Positions 1 through 12,108 of a DNA stretch of 64,000 bases are shown in pieces. The position numbers and the translations under genes were made by a program. The notes beneath the pieces were generated by a model that saw only the letters and a program-made list of their open reading frames with translations, had not been told where the DNA came from and did not search any database. Origin of the DNA: Theocolax elegans (Eukaryota > Arthropoda > Insecta > Hymenoptera > Cerocephalidae); the NCBI GenBank assembly GCA_026168455.1, contig CM047431.1, positions 21,611,421-21,675,420 of the forward strand. Direction: 5' to 3'. The number at the start of each line of letters is the position of its first letter. Within the stretch, counting starts at the first letter, position 1.

Positions 1-540
1 TATGTTTAAATCAGAATTTTTACAATAATCAATTTGACAACAATTGCTATACACTTTCCATGCAATCGTTTTCTGCATTTTGATTCGTAGACGATGCAGG
101 AATTTTTAATCCAAAAAGTTTAAAAATCAATTTGAAAACTATTGCTATACACAATACCATATGACCGTTTTCTGCATTTCGATACGCAGACGATGTAGGA
201 ATTCTTAAACACAAATTTTTACAATAATCAATTTGAGCACTATTGCTATATACATATATTGCTATATACATTTTTCATGCAATCTTTGTTTGCTTTTTGA
301 TACGCTGACGATGCAGGAAGTTTTTGACGAATAAATTGTTCAATAATTAATTTGAGAGCTAACGCTATACTTTTCGTGCACTCGTTTTTTGCATACTAAC
401 ATGCAGACGATACGAAGAATTTTTTTTCACTAACTTATTTAAGAAAAACGTATTTGACAGTATTGATACACTTTTTATGTATTCGTTTTCTGCATTTGAT
501 ATGCTGTCCAATGCAATCATTATATGAATTACCTTATTTT
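1..540. repeat. Degenerate tandem array, about 100-117 bp period
   Basis: About five diverged units share a core of 'CGTTTTCTGCATTT' followed by 'GACGATGCAGGA'-like sequence, with cores near 60, 161, 278, 377 and 477. Between cores lies an AT-rich stretch with repeated 'CAATTTGA' and 'ATTGCTATA'. The array probably continues left of the window. Two small minus-strand reading frames here are by-products of the repeat. No function is visible; it reads as old satellite-like DNA. Confidence 0.7.
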
Positions 541-556
541 ACCCAAATCTACTTAA

Positions 557-2046
557 CCCATTAACCACCAAAGACGTCATTTTCTGGACCTATATTTGAT
601 CGCAAAATTCATTTATAAAACGGAACAGTGAATTTATCCAAGATACCGTCCTTTATGTTTTTGAGTATGCTAATTCCGAAACCGGGCCCAAAATTAAAAA
701 ATTTTATTTACAAAAATAAATATGGCGGATAGTTTATAGAAATTAGTAAAATTAAAAAAAACATTTTTTTATGAACTTTTTTCCAGTTCAAAATCCATCA
801 ATATCGAAATCTGTCTTCAACCATGAGTGCACAAAATAGTTGAACTTTAACAGGAAAAAATTATATTTCAATATTTTTTTTTAAAATGGCGGATAAAATG
901 TACAAATCTGTTATAAAAATCCTTTTCTCGATATTATTTTTTTTTCTGTTAAACTATGTGGTTTAGAAAAAAAATTTTTTTTTTAAATTTTTTGGATATT
1001 CAAAATTTGTGATTTATTGAAAAATCAAAAAATTTCTCCAAATAATCTGAAAAATTTGGGAGTATTCCTTGGCAAATTATAAGACATTTTTGTTTTATAA
1101 AACTTTTTTCTAAACCTCATAGTTTAACAGAAAAAAAAATAAAATCCAGAAAAGGATTTTTTTAACAGATTTGTGCATTTTATCCGCCATTTTGAAGAAA
1201 AATATTCAAATATTGTTGCGGATTTAACATTTAAATCTCGCGCGCTCGACCGAAGTCGCACTTCGAGCCGCGAGGCGCCGCTCGAGAGGGTGTGCGCTTG
1301 CGTACTTCGATGGCTTGTTGGTGCGCGCGCGCGAGCGCGCCACTGACTCGTCTCTTCGGTTCCCTCCCCCCTTTTTTGTTGTTGTTCGCTCTCTCTCTTC
1401 GGTCGCCATCTTCGACGCCTTGCGCATCGCACGACAGCTCCCGTTATTTTCACGTTTTTCACCGGCTCATCGCTCGAAACTTAAAGGCTCAACTCATCTG
1501 CTCATCACGGCTATCGGCTCCTGCTCAATTGTTAATTAGGGTAATCTGCGGAACCCACAGGTAACGAGCCGGCTTCTCGAAAGCACGCTGCGGATACCGC
1601 GTGCTTTGTACACCTACACATATATACGTACTCAATAAATTGTACCGCTCGGTAAAGAGCACAATTAAAGGACTTTTGTGTGCTTATTTATTTCCCTCCC
1701 ATCCTTCCGGCATAATTTTAGTTAAAATTATTAACAAATATAAATTTTTCCTGTGAAAGTTCAACTATTTTTTGTACTCATGGTTGACGACAGATTTCAG
1801 TATTGATAGATTTTAAACTGAAAAAAATCATAAAAAAATTTTTTTTTTAATTTTACTAATTTTTTATAAACTATCCGCCGTATTTATTTTTGTAAACAAA
1901 ATTTTTTAATTTTGGGCCCGGTTTCGGATTTAGCATACTCAAAAATATAAGGGACGGTATCTTGGATCAATTCACTGTTCCGTTTTACAAATGGATTTTA
2001 CGATCAAATATAGGTCCAGAAAATGACGTCTTTGGTCGTTAATGGG
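557..2046. mobile_element. piggyBac-type palindromic (foldback) element flanked by TTAA
   Basis: The termini are inverted: CCCATTAACCACCAAAGACG on the left and CGTCTTTGGTCGTTAATGGG on the right, with TTAA on both sides (553-556 and 2047-2050). A TTAA target duplication and ends starting with CCC are typical of piggyBac-superfamily elements. The inverted arms extend through about 557-985 and, on the right, 1100-1208 plus 1742-2046, leaving a spacer of about 110 bp. There is no transposase, so this is a non-autonomous element. The right arm is interrupted by a solo LTR. Confidence 0.85.
1214..1736 (+). mobile_element. Solo LTR (523 bp) inside the TTAA palindrome
   Basis: The segment starts TGTTGCGG and ends TTAACA (TG...CA). 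It is flanked by a perfect 5-bp duplication AATAT (1209-1213 and 1737-1741), and the palindrome arm resumes exactly at 1742. It is much more GC-rich than its surroundings and carries an AATAAA-type polyadenylation signal near 1633, which sets the + orientation. No internal region or second LTR remains, so it is an LTR-LTR recombination remnant. Short reading frames in it are not real genes. The family is unassigned; the 5-bp duplication fits Ty3/gypsy or BEL/Pao. Confidence 0.82.
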
Positions 2047-2050
2047 TTAA

Positions 2051-3578
2051 TAAAAATTTATGTTGGCATCGTAGCTAACTGCTAGGTGGTGTTGACATGG
2101 GCATCGCAAACAGTAGTAAGATGTAGGACTAATTGGCTAGTAGACAGCAGATAAATAAAGGATCCATTGATATCGTAGTCTGCACTTAGTGCAAGATTTT
2201 ATGAATGTCGTACTAAACTTCAATCCTAGTCCGACCACTGAGAGGGATGTACAAATGCACTATGATATTAAGATTATGGAAGTATCTAAAAAGTATTTTG
2301 TACATGAACTAATCATTGACACAAATAGAAGATAACTAATGCAATAATTGAAGAGTAAGAACAGTAACCTAACCTATAAACGCAACTCTCATAATTACGG
2401 TCAATCCAGTTAATTTCTCACCTACAATTATGTATATTTATGTATATTTGTTGGCGTTGGATATTGTTTCCAAAGACGATGATCTGTATGGTATCAAACA
2501 TAATCTTTGTGTTCGACGCCATCAAATACTGGATAGCTGGGTATTTTTCTTATACAAGAGCAATTTTGTATGAACTTGGCAACATTGATGTAGTCAGAAA
2601 AATCAACATCCAGTATCTCAAAATTATCACTGTATACCACAATGCTCACGAAAAAACACAACAATGTTTACAAGCTTTTTTATCCAACTGAAACGGTCAC
2701 GAGCGACATGAACCTCACTAGTATCGACGCGGGAAGCACAACTGCGCATACGCGCACGACCCGAATAAATAAGTTAAAAATTTCGTCATTCTACAATATA
2801 TAAGCACGACATTTTTTATATGTCTGTTATTCATATAAGGCCGGTATATGAATTATGGTATTTAACGCCATCTTGTAACAACCATTTACGCATGTGCTTC
2901 CACCCTAAATGTACAATACAAAGTACAGACTAAGCTCGTTGCGCACTCTAGCGTCGAAATCGGTACTATGAAAACTTTATCAGTAATATAATCTATTTAT
3001 TTTTTGTCAATATTATGTAAAACAGAAGCACTAGATAATGGTGTAATATGCCTTTCTACAAAGTTCCAGATCAATACAACAAGGACACCATATAACATTT
3101 CTGCACTGAAAAATGACTTTTTTTCGAGCAAACTTTTTTTAGGGTGTCTTCACATATTGGCTTCAAACTTTGTATAAATGCGTATTATGTGATTATCTAG
3201 TACTGTATGCATATTTGCGATTTGCAAATATAATCATAATATGTTCATTAAGTGTAATAATGTAACCATCTGACTCGATCGGTAATAATGTAGTATGGCA
3301 CCCCCTTAATCTAATTTATAAATTTAGTTGACAACAATTAATTATTGTAAAAAACGAACAAATTATTGTTATACTATTACATAATATAATTTATTTTAAA
3401 ATCTAATTATTTTTGTAAATAGAGCAGTATAAGATTTACGTAATAATTATATTACAACACTAAACCCAATAAACTATTTTATTCTTTTGTACAGATCTTA
3501 AAATGAAAGTTAATATTAATTGAAATGTTATTCGTATAATTATTAATAATTTTTAATAAAACTATGTTACTTTTGTAG
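2051..3578. other. AT-rich stretch with no recognised gene
   Basis: Apart from the possible intron upstream of the helicase exons, nothing recognisable is found. An 83-codon frame at 2440-2691 matches no family I know. A GC-richer patch at 2695-2765 contains alternating CGC/GCA sequence. If the helicase exons are functional, at least the part next to 3578, which ends in a normal TTTTGTAG acceptor, is intron. Confidence 0.5.
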
Positions 3579-3914
3579 GGTCGATTGTTCAAAATAAACG
3601 TAGACAAGCATGGTTGCAAAAACGTGTAATATTTGCTACACCTCAGACTTTCCAAAAGGATCTTCAGAATGATTTACTGACATGTAATTTAATAAAATGT
3701 GTCGTTATTGATGAAGCTCACAGAGCTTTAGGAAAACATTCTTACTGTGAGGTACTTGTGTTTACGTCGATCTGACCAGTTTTTCCTGATTGTTAAGTAT
3801 ACTTTAAATATTTATATTTTTCAGATAATACGCATGGTAAACGAGAAAACAAAATTTTTCCGTGTTTTAGCTCTTTCGGCCACTCCAGGAAATAAAATAG
3901 ATCATGTTTGTGAG
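3579..3914 (+). CDS. FANCM: FANCM/Mph1-type DNA helicase, two internal exons (3579-3751 and 3825-3914)
   Basis: Exon one follows the acceptor TTTTGTAG and ends at GAG|GTACTT. Exon two follows TTTTTCAG and ends at GAG|GTAATC. The frame runs across the 73-bp intron without a stop (57 then 30 codons, phase 0). Exon one encodes RVIFATPQTFQKDL and the Walker B motif VVIDEAHRALG; exon two encodes motif III, LALSATPG. 'DEAHRALG' followed by 'ALSATPG' is characteristic of the SF2 FANCM/Mph1/Hef group, which remodels stalled replication forks. The upstream Walker A exons and everything downstream of motif III were not found in the window. The remainder may lie beyond long introns to the left and past the retroelement array to the right, or this may be a stranded gene fragment. 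Preserved splice sites and an open frame argue for a functional or recently functional exon pair. Confidence 0.75.
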
Positions 3915-4424
3915 GTAATCTGTTTACAACTATATATATATAATATATTGTAATAAATTAATAACGGCGTCTTATATTCAAAAAAGGTGAAATGAAATAT
4001 GAATACATCAAAATCTAACTCAGAAAGCAGTGAAACATTAGTCTTGAGTTGATGCAAAATAATTCTGTTTAGACAGTCCATTAAGAAGATTCTTCTTCTA
4101 GCTCATTGTGAAAAATTCGATTTCGAGCACGTAAATGAGTAGTGACAGTGGCCGGTAATCTTCGCGAGTATTGATATACATTGTATGCGCAGTATAGAGC
4201 AACGCGTGCTGCTCTATAATTATTTATGATTATTTATTTTGTTTATATATCTTTAAAAATAAATCAGATCGCATATACAACGTCACAAATACCGCCGTGC
4301 CAGGACAACGGTGACCTCCTTGCCATTCTAAATTATTTTATAGCGTCGGTCATTTTTTTCGCGCACGAGTGGGTCACGTTAAAAATTTTGAGCGGGTTGA
4401 AGTTTGCGAGAGTAAACGAATGAG
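3915..4424. other. Non-coding sequence downstream of the helicase exons
   Basis: This would be intron 3' of the second helicase exon. I searched it for the next expected helicase segment and found none. A 65-codon frame at 4226-4423 has no recognisable similarity. It ends where the first non-LTR element begins. Confidence 0.5.
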
Positions 4425-4766
4425 ATTGATTGATTGATATTATTTATCGGGCAGTAGGGGCCACACTCAGGCACACATGCACTTATACAGATAAAAATAA
4501 ATAAATCGCATATCGCAGAACATAATATAATATAAAGTACAAGATAAAAGGTAAAAGCAGATGATCGCCGTTAACAAAATAATAATAATAAAATATAAGT
4601 TAACAAGATAACAAGATAAATAAAATATATAGGTAATAATAAAAAATATAATAAAATAATTAAATAAGCAAATAAATAGGTACGAGTATAAAATTACCGA
4701 AGTAAAAACAAAGATATAAAAACAAGCGGAATAAAGACAATATAAACTATAAGCTAATTAAACTGT

Positions 4767-6100
4767 TGTGACATGGCAGTTCTAACTGCATGTCACATAC
4801 TTAGTTTATATTTATATTAAATATTAAATATTCCAAAGCCCCGTAGCTTATAGGAATTAATTATAAAACTCACTCGGAATCCAGATAGGCTAGATCGTGA
4901 GGAAGGAGTACGCACTCCAGTAAAAGATACGCATACGCACACAAGCACACAATCACTGTCCCTGTAAAATTCCTGTACAATAATTATCCAGTTTTTGAAG
5001 TCGAATCCTGGAGTAGTTGAGTGAGGTCCTGTTATAAATCCTGTCCCTTATGTCCTGGAGAAGGTGATCGTAGAAGGTTGCAGTTGAGGTAGCACAGGTA
5101 TCATTGGACAGCACCGACAGCAAGTAAACATCCAGCATCCTCCAAGAAGTAATGGTCCTTCGTTGGTACAAAACCTCCTACGAGTACCTGCAACAGTATT
5201 AAATAAATCATACTGAATATAAAATTAGAGTTGAGGAAAGCAGTAGGTTGTCAAAACCTAGTTGCAGGTAAGGAGAAGGAGAGGTGAGTTGAGGTTAGGA
5301 TATTACTTCCACAAGAGATTAAATTTAAAGGAAGAAACGACGCTATTTATACATTACCTCGGACAATCTAGCTAGATATTGACTTCAGAACAAAACAGGC
5401 ATCTCCGGAACCTGGTGAGGAAGAAGTAGCTGAGGAAATCTCCAATACAGTGTTGACGTCGTCGTTCCCGCATGCCGCACCTGAAACATATAAACAAACT
5501 CGGACGAACTAACATTAATACAGGTTATTGTATGGAACGAGAGTATTTTACCGTTTATTGATGTTGTTCCTGTAGATGAGACTCCGGGTTGTTAGTATCC
5601 AGCAGTTGAGACGGTGCACGGGGACGGAGATGTTCACTGCACATAAACAATACACGCACGTCGGATCGGTCGAGTCAAGCGAACGAGAGCCAACTGTTGC
5701 GCGTGGCGCATGCGCGCGGACTCGCTGATCGGTACATCACGACGAACTCGGTGATTCCGAGTCGGGCCGTCGAACGAGACGTTAACTTTAACTTTTACCG
5801 AGAGTGATTACCTTTTTATTAATTGTTTCCTTTTGAGTATCTGCAGGTGAGAATTCCTGCCTCAATTCCCTGTTTTCCAGCTTCCCGAGCAAGCTGTGAT
5901 GTGTGCGTGTGTGTGCGGTAATCGCGTGTGCTAAATATATAAATTTTGCCGCCTGAACGCGGCTGGCGACCGTGACTAGTTTGTTCGTTATTTACTGTAT
6001 TGTTATTATTTTATTAATATTAAAGTTCTAGCTCGAATAAAAGTGTTGTTATTTTATTGTATGGGAGCCGTTCACCCTGATCCCCAGTGAACGTGTTTTA
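4767..6100 (+). mobile_element. Long solo LTR, copy 1 (1334 bp)
   Basis: It starts TGTGACATGG and ends AACGTGTTTTA, with a perfect 4-bp duplication CTGT at 4763-4766 and 6101-6104. A TATA-like box (TAAATATATAAA, about 5935), the phrase CTGGCGACCGTGACTAG and AATAAA near 6040 give a promoter/R/polyadenylation order on the + strand. The first 30 bases are themselves nearly palindromic. A related, shorter copy lies at 53600-54641. No internal retrotransposon sequence remains. A 4-bp duplication is usual for insect Ty3/gypsy elements. Confidence 0.85.
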
Positions 6101-6104
6101 CTGT

Positions 6105-7399
6105 ATATAAACTACAATAAGACTAGAGATCGGACAAGAAAGGTCAGTCAATTCCCTCGCGACTATCTCTAATGTCCCAAGCTCGACGGTCAAGCTCAAA
6201 AATGAAAGGACGGATTTAAATGCAGTAAATGAGAGGGGATTAAAATCAGTGTAGAGAAGCTGTTTTATGAGTCGAGTGGCGATGATAATAAAGGGATTGT
6301 TTAGGGCTTTGATTCTGTGAGGAAGTATGTAAGGGAAACTGGCGGGTGACATAAGAAGGAAAGAGCCGTGAAAGATGAATCTTGCAGAGTAAAATGATTA
6401 CCAATGTTGAAAGAGGATTGATGTGAGATGGTTAAATGCGCAGGAGCCGACGAAAAGGGATCTTTTGAGCTCGATCGAGAGCCAACCTAACTTAAGACGG
6501 TAGGGCGTTATGTGTTCATGCCAGGGAGTGATACCCCACACAAAGCGCACGTAAGTGTTTAGTAAGCGCTGCAGTTTTAAATTTTTGGAGTCGTCCAGGG
6601 CTTTCTTCACCGCACACGCGTAGTCGATGTGCGGAAAAATAAGTGTCTCAACAAGCTCTTTTCTATTTTTTCGTGTCAAAGCGCGCTTGTAAAATCTTAA
6701 AGAGTGAAGAACTCTGTGTACCCGTTAGGACATTGGTGCAACCTGTCTTGACCAATCCAAGGTGGGCGTAATCCAAACACCCAAAGATTTAATTTCGGTC
6801 TCGTTATCAAGTAATTGGCCGTGAATTGAAACTTTCGGGGCAGTGACCAGGTTAATACGCGTATGTACGCCTGACTACCCAGGATCATCACCTTTGTCTT
6901 AGCTACGTTTAACCTTAAACCATTGGACCTCGCCCAGTTTTCAAATGCGTCGGCTTCCTCTGAAATCTGTCATACTCCCTGGTCGAGGTCATTAAGATAA
7001 AATGAATGATAATCCTAAATGTTATCCGCGAAAATCATATGTTTAGAATGCTTGAGGACCAATGGAAGATCGTTTATAATAATAGAAAATAACAGAGGTC
7101 CTAAGTTACTGCCCTTAGGAACGCCCTAGAATGTGTCAAGCTAGCTCGAACGTACTCTCATCAGTCACAGTCTGTGAGCGGTACCAGATATTGGAAAAAC
7201 CAATTGATGACTGTATCAGCCCAAAAAACGTAGTTTAACAAGTAAGGGTCCATGAGGCACTGAGTCAAATGCTTTAGAAAAATCAAATAGGATAAAGATG
7301 GTAATCATACGCTTATCTATAGCTCTTCTAACGTCATCCGTGATGCCATTTAGAGCCGTATGAGTACTATGACCCCGGTGAAAGCCTGCTTGGGTTTAG
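6105..7399 (-). pseudogene. Reverse transcriptase remnant of copy A
   Basis: Reading leftwards from 7399, the sequence retains the RT fingers/palm order: a GFxRGHSTxT region, FDFSKAFDSVPH, a corrupted GVPxGS segment, an active-site region where the usual FADD is disrupted, and a C-terminal region (GITPWHEHITPYRLKLGWLS, 6398-6679). Multiple frameshifts and stops break it into pieces at 6098-6352, 6398-6679 and 6697-6891. It aligns by eye with the longer ORFs of copies B and C. It cannot encode a functional enzyme. Confidence 0.8.
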
Positions 7400-7419
7400 A
7401 GAGAGAGAGAGAGACAGAG
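7400..7419. repeat. GA microsatellite between copies A and B
   Basis: A (GA)n run at the exact join between the truncated 5' end of copy A and the CAAT-repeat 3' tail of copy B. Similar GA sequence sits at the 3' border of copy C (about 12308-12314) and just beyond its 5' end (15256-15292). It may be the preferred target of this family. Confidence 0.7.
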
Positions 7420-7831
7420 ATTGATTGATTGATTGAATTCTTTATTGGGTAATTTGGGGAAAACCCCGTATACACTGTAGATGAAACAAATCGCAGGTTC
7501 AAATTATAAAATATAAATAAAAGTAGTTAAAAATACAAATAAGAATGTGTTGCAGAAAAGAATAAAAGTAATAAAATAACAAAATAACAATAAATAAATA
7601 TTTAACTCGCAAATACAAAATAATGTAACATAACAATTAAATAAAACAGTGAAATAAAACAATAAAATAAAAACAATAAAATCTAAGCGCATATAAGGTC
7701 CAATTAAATACTGGCGATTGTTCAAAATTACATTAAAATAATATAAAATAAACGGAGACGTCGGCGCAATACAAAAAAATAAATAATACAAGAGAATAAC
7801 TAGAAATGAGAATACTGAATATTATTTTATA

Positions 7832-10800
7832 AGTCGGGCACACTATACCTTCAATTGATATTCTCGAATCCCAGGCTTGTCGGTCAAGGTCAGTGAGGTA
7901 GGACAGTAGGGAAGATTTAAAGGGAGTGAAGAAGAACGGATCGAAATTAGTGAAAGGTAGATGATAAATGAGACTGGAGGCAATGATTAGAAAGGAGTTA
8001 TTTAGGGCTTCTGTTCTGGGAGGGAGATAGACAAGGGACAAGGGAGAGTGGCGAGAGGATGAGCGGGATAAAAATGAGGAATCACGTGCGATGAAATGGC
8101 GTGCAATGTAGGACGGGGAATTGTGAGAAATGATATATACGCTACAGCCAATGAAAAGGGATCTCCTGATCTCAACCGACAGCCATCCCAGCTTGAGACG
8201 ATATGGCGTCACGTGCTCATGCCAGGGTATGTTCCCCCACACAAAGCGAACACAAGCATTCAAGAGACGTTGGAGTCCCAGATTCTTGGTCGCATCTAAG
8301 TCATGAAAGACGGCGCACGCATAATCAAAGTGTGATCGGTATTCGGAAGATATTTTCGGTTCTGGCGCGAGAGTGCCCGTCGGAAAAATCTCAAGGAGTG
8401 AAGGACTCCATGAACGCGCTGTGAAATTGACGCAACCTGACGAGACCAATCCAGGGTAGGAGTAATCCAAATGTTCAACGATTTGTCTTGCAATTCATAA
8501 TTTAGTATGTTGTCTCCAATTCTAACCCTCGAAGCAGAATCCAGATGAATACGTGAAGTATAAGCTTGACTCCCCAAGATCATCACTTTCGTCTTTTTCA
8601 CGTTCAGGCTTAGCCCATTTGATCTCGCCCATTCATCCACCGCATTGGCATCCTCTGAAATTCTCTGGACTCCCTGAGCGAGATCCGCCGGATAAAAAGA
8701 GTGATAGATCTGGGTGTCATCCGCGAAAATCATGCGGTTAGAATGCTTTAAAACGCTCGGCAGGTCATTAATAAAAATTGAAAACAAAAGAGGGCCCAGG
8801 ACACTGCCCTGTGGAACCCCCCTGGATGTGTCAAGCCAGGCCGAGGTATTTCCTAGTTCATCCACCACTGCCTGAGAACGGCCTACAAGGTAGTGAAAGA
8901 ACCAGGTCAAAACCATGTCCGAGCATCCCAAAGAACGCAGTTTACGGAGCATAATATCATGCGGCACCGAATCGAACGCCTTGGAAAAGTCGAACAGGAT
9001 GAGGTCGGTAATCATGCGCTTGTCAATCGCTCTCCTAACATCATCCAATACACCAATTAGTGCCGTCTGAGTAATGTGCCCCCGACGAAAGCCCGCTTGT
9101 CTCTCAAAAATTAAGTTATTTGAATTAATATAATCATTAAATTGTTCATGAACTAGTTTCTCTAAAATTTTGGAGATTTCGCAGAGCTTAGCAATGGGCC
9201 TGGTATCAGACGGCGAGACCACTCTGTTCGACTTAGCCAGTGGAAAAAGTATGGATTTAGTCCAGGGCTCCGGGAAGAAACCTGTTGAAAGAGAATAATT
9301 AAATAGATCAGCCAGGTGTGGTGCTATCTGGGGTGTCAAGCATTTTAGCATGGAAATAGAGATCCCGTCGTAGCCTATGGCCTGCGAGGAAGCTCTGGAG
9401 ATGGTGGAAAGTACCTTATGAGGAGTGACAGGAGCGAAACTGAAGGAAGTTGAAGGATAATTAGAGGGTAAAAAGTCCTGAGATGCGATGAGTGACTGGA
9501 GATGAGCCAAAGTGAAACGAGAGGGTGAATATGATATGGAGGCGTAATGGTTATTAAGCTGATCGAGTGAAAACAAACTAAGAGGTGACTGAGATGGTTT
9601 AGCCACAAGACCCATGTTCCTGAGCTCTCTCCACAGACCTGAGGAATTGGCTGCAGACTTGATTTTGTGGTTATAAAAAGTAAATTTACTCGAGTGTAGA
9701 GAGTTTTTGACCCGACTTCGAAGGTCCTTGTACATGTGGTAGTCAGAGCTCAGGCCCGTGGTCAAGAACCTCTTATAGGTCATGTTACAAGCCTTAATGT
9801 TTTGTTTAATGAGTGGAGTGATCCATGATTTATTAGAGCTTTTAATGGTAGTGAGCTTTGATGGTGCTAGGGAGTCAAATGTAAATAGAATGGAAGTGGC
9901 AAAATTGGAGAGGAGGTTATTGATAATGATGGGCGACGAAGAGGGTGACAGCAAATTAGACTGAAACGGAGAGATCGAAGGAGAAGGAGAAGGAAAGATT
10001 GTGCGGCCAGGCGAGGTATGCGACAATTGAGTAGATGATCGGTGAGATGACATAATAGTGGTGTTAAGATGAGATGAAGCTCGATCAAAAGGATTCGAAA
10101 ACAGTGCAGCCGCCTCCGACAGATCGATCAACGCGAGGTTGCGCGACCAGAACGTTTTTGATTTCGACAAAGGTTTACTAAACTCTAGTTCAAGAATAAT
10201 GGAGTCATGCCCTGCTGCAAAGGGCACGAGTGATTTCGTATACTTGAAAACTGGCGGAGGATTTCGAACAATAAATAAATCGAGCCATGTGTGGGATGAA
10301 ATATTAGCTGCGTGAGTATGATGAGTAGGATCGGATTCAATTAGAGAGAGGTCTAATGACTCCAAGTAGGACTCCAACATGGTGGACGACCCATCCTTTT
10401 TGCCATATTGATGTTAAAGTCTCCGGTGATTACCACTTGATCGCATGTATGTAAGAACTTTGATACTGAGTTAAAAAATTCAAATGGGTATGCCGCTGTG
10501 AGCCTCCGGTAAACCACACAAAAGAGTAACGAACTGGAGCAACCATAAATTTTAAAAATCATAAACTCTGGAGAGTTGGAATAAACAGGGTCCGAGTGAG
10601 CGACTAACTTAACATCAAGTTTACTCCTAATGTAAGCCGCAACACCCCCCCCCCTCCTTTCCAACTCGATCCAATCTATATAATGTGTAGGTTGGAAGAC
10701 CGAGCATATCGGAGGAGTCGTAATCCTTCAGAAAATTTTCGGTAAAGGCCATGATATCGTGATTTGAAGGTACAATTAATGATTCAACGGTTGAGAAATG

Positions 10801-10900
10801 AGTTTTTAGTTGGTTGATGTTAGCATGAAAGATGGAGAATGTAGTGCTAGTGAGAGATGGTGCCTGGCCAGCCGACCCTCATTTCGACGAGGTGGAATTA
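7832..10900 (-). pseudogene. ORF2 (endonuclease plus reverse transcriptase) of copy B, frameshifted
   Basis: The endonuclease domain begins around 10830 (an NINxLKTHF-like start) and continues through VVITGDFNIN (about 10400) and SHTWLDLFIVR near 10265. A one-base deletion in an A-run near 10390 breaks the frame. The largest open piece, 8296-10380 (694 residues), covers the end of the endonuclease, a linker, and the RT palm with GFRRGH, FDFSKAFDSVPH, GVPQGSVLGPL and the catalytic FADD. Another frameshift near 8320-8410 moves the C-terminal region (WHEHVTPYRLKLGWLS) into a different frame, read from 8470 to 7733. There is no RNase H domain. The gene cannot make one continuous protein. Confidence 0.82.
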
Positions 10901-12108
10901 GAGGACGTGAGACTAAGGATGTCCGATTCTGAATGTATGGGAATAAGCTGCCCTCCCTTAGTTTTACGCATATATACATTAAGATTCCTGACTATAGGCC
11001 TCGCATAACCCAAGTCAGAAGAGCGACGAATAGCCTTAGATAATAAAACGTGCAGTTGCTTGGGCCATAACGCGCGTAAACATATTGCGCTCGTACCACC
11101 CGCACCGAAGAGCGAGTCCGCCGTAACGCCTTTTAAAAGATGCGCTTAATCAAGGATGAGATCTCTAATAGAGGGAGAGGAAAAGCGTACCACGATACTG
11201 TTACTGGCGTTGTCTCTATTTGAAGCGATGGTTGACGATGTTGTCGCGTGCTCGATCTGATTGTTAGGTCCAACTCGGGCGAGCCAAGGTCTGGTGTCAA
11301 TGATGTGTGAGTTGGCCCGGGGAAGTTTAATAACTGACAGTATCTTTTTAACGGCCTCACCCTCCGAAATTTCCAAATTAACCGGAATACCGAGCAACAG
11401 TATTTCGCAGGAATCGTTTACCGGCATCGCGGCATTCCCCAAGCAAATATTTTTAATCTCGTTGATTTGACCGCGAATGTCAGCATTCGCGTCCTTCAGA
11501 GCACCTATACGACTCGAAACACCCGTAAACCTTTCATCGGTCTCAGCCTCCAATACTGAAACCCGGGAATTAAGTTCCTGAATCTCGTTAGCCAACCCCT
11601 GAACTGATGACTCGATGCGCAAGACTGAATTTTCTAATTTTGACTCTAAGCGGCTCGCAAATTCAGTAAGGAACGCGGCCATATCTACGGCACCGGTCGA
11701 CTGCGCGGGTAGGCCGGAGTGGCACTCAGTGGGCGCGGCGCCGCGAGGTTGCTTAGCAACCTGCAACGATGATGGCGACGGAGGCGAGGCTACGCGCTTG
11801 GCACTGGAAGGAGTCGGTATGGGCGTGGCAGATGGCTCGGTAGCGCAGATCTCCTTAACTTGTCGCGGCAACCCAGGCGGTGGCGCCCTCACGTCAGTGG
11901 GAGCCACGACTAACGCCTTAGCTTTTGCCATCTCGCAACAGCGGCGCTCGGAAGAGCCCGACGGAACATCAAAACAGTGAGAGTGTGTAATCTTATTACA
12001 CACTGGACAAACCTCGGTATAATCTTTTCTCGTAAGACGTCCGCCACACACAAAGCAGCCGCGCGCTGATGCCATTACTGCCAATCGACGTCCGCCGGTG
12101 AAGGTCAC
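10879..12108 (-). pseudogene. ORF1 of copy B: CxxC zinc-finger/coiled-coil protein with one internal stop
   Basis: The frame opens at 12108 and is uninterrupted to a TAA at 11146-11148 (320 residues), then stays open in the same frame to a TGA at 10879-10881. The original product was therefore about 409 residues. Near the N terminus, CFVCGGRLTRKDYTEVCPVC followed by THSHCF gives a PHD/RING-like cysteine-histidine cluster. A proline/alanine-rich linker and a predicted coiled coil (around residues 140-215) follow. ORF1 proteins of such elements bind RNA and form particles with the transcript. The start is the first ATG after a short leader. Inactivation rests on the single nonsense codon. Confidence 0.75.

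Larger units (their letters stand above)
4425..7399 (-). mobile_element. Non-LTR retrotransposon copy A, 5'-truncated and decayed
   Basis: On the minus strand the 3' end is a short tail of CAAT repeats (read on + as ATTGATTGATTGAT at 4425). The 5' truncation lies in the reverse transcriptase near 7399, next to a GA microsatellite. The 3' UTR is interrupted by the solo LTR at 4767-6100. It belongs to the same family as copies B and C, which share the tail and coding sequence. It is the most degraded of the three. Confidence 0.8.

Noticed and set aside
2440..2691. 83-codon + frame upstream of the helicase exons
   Set aside because: No helicase motif, no splice signals that would join it to 3579, and no recognisable family.
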